A DNA stretch of 13,685 bases from assembly GCA_900756035.1 (NCBI GenBank), contig CAAEIR010000022.1, forward strand, positions 1-13,685, in the 5' to 3' direction. The DNA comes from an uncultured Anaerostipes sp. GTDB taxonomy: Bacteria > Bacillota > Clostridia > Lachnospirales > Lachnospiraceae. A program made the position numbers and the translations under genes. Positions 13,660-13,685 of this stretch are shown piece by piece. The notes under the pieces were generated by a model. The model saw nothing but the letters and a program-made list of their open reading frames with translations. It did no database searches and was not told where the DNA came from. The number at the start of each line of letters is the position of its first letter. Position 1 is the stretch's first letter.

Positions 13660-13685
13660 CCTTGTTTCTTAAGAAAATTTTTATA

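Overview
The window looks like chromosome of a gut-type Firmicute, most likely a Lachnospiraceae (Clostridia). The evidence is moderate GC, strong AAGGAGG-type ribosome binding sites, a T-box in front of pheST, a cysteine-bearing PheS of the Firmicutes kind, and a mannose-class PTS accompanied by a DUF956 (ManO) protein. The genus cannot be fixed from the sequence alone. Nearly all genes are on the minus strand, so the biological reading order runs from the right edge to the left.

Right part (about 13685 down to 6148): a carbohydrate-uptake locus. A LicT/BglG-type antiterminator gene (12731-13561) has its own promoter. It is followed by a 228-base leader holding a near-consensus RAT antiterminator site whose 3' end overlaps the 5' arm of a long terminator. 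Then come manX (EIIAB), manY (EIIC) and manZ (EIID), which together form a complete mannose-family PTS permease. An intrinsic terminator closes manZ. A new promoter then starts a second unit: manO (DUF956), manA (mannose-6-phosphate isomerase) and a ptsG-like EIICBA of the glucose family. The expected logic is that LicT, phosphorylated or dephosphorylated by the PTS according to sugar supply, lets transcription pass the terminator into manXYZ. Imported mannose-6-phosphate is then converted to fructose-6-phosphate by ManA.

Middle (6147 down to 2229): pheS and pheT, the two subunits of phenylalanyl-tRNA synthetase. They are preceded by a 450-base leader with a promoter, a T-box riboswitch and its terminator. 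Between that terminator and pheS lie two further strong inverted-repeat structures that the T-box does not explain and that look like an inserted palindromic element. No terminator was seen between ptsG and the T-box promoter.

Left part (2228 to 1): a bidirectional terminator, then an arylsulfate sulfotransferase gene (minus strand) with its own promoter and a membrane anchor. It converges on a small plus-strand gene for a secreted, aromatic-rich peptide, and the two share a bidirectional terminator.

Most of the window is ordinary core metabolism. The points most worth a second look are the RAT/terminator switch in front of a mannose-class PTS, the palindromic element in the pheS leader, the membrane-anchored arylsulfotransferase, and the small secreted peptide. 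I found no CRISPR array, tRNA, rRNA, transposase or phage gene.
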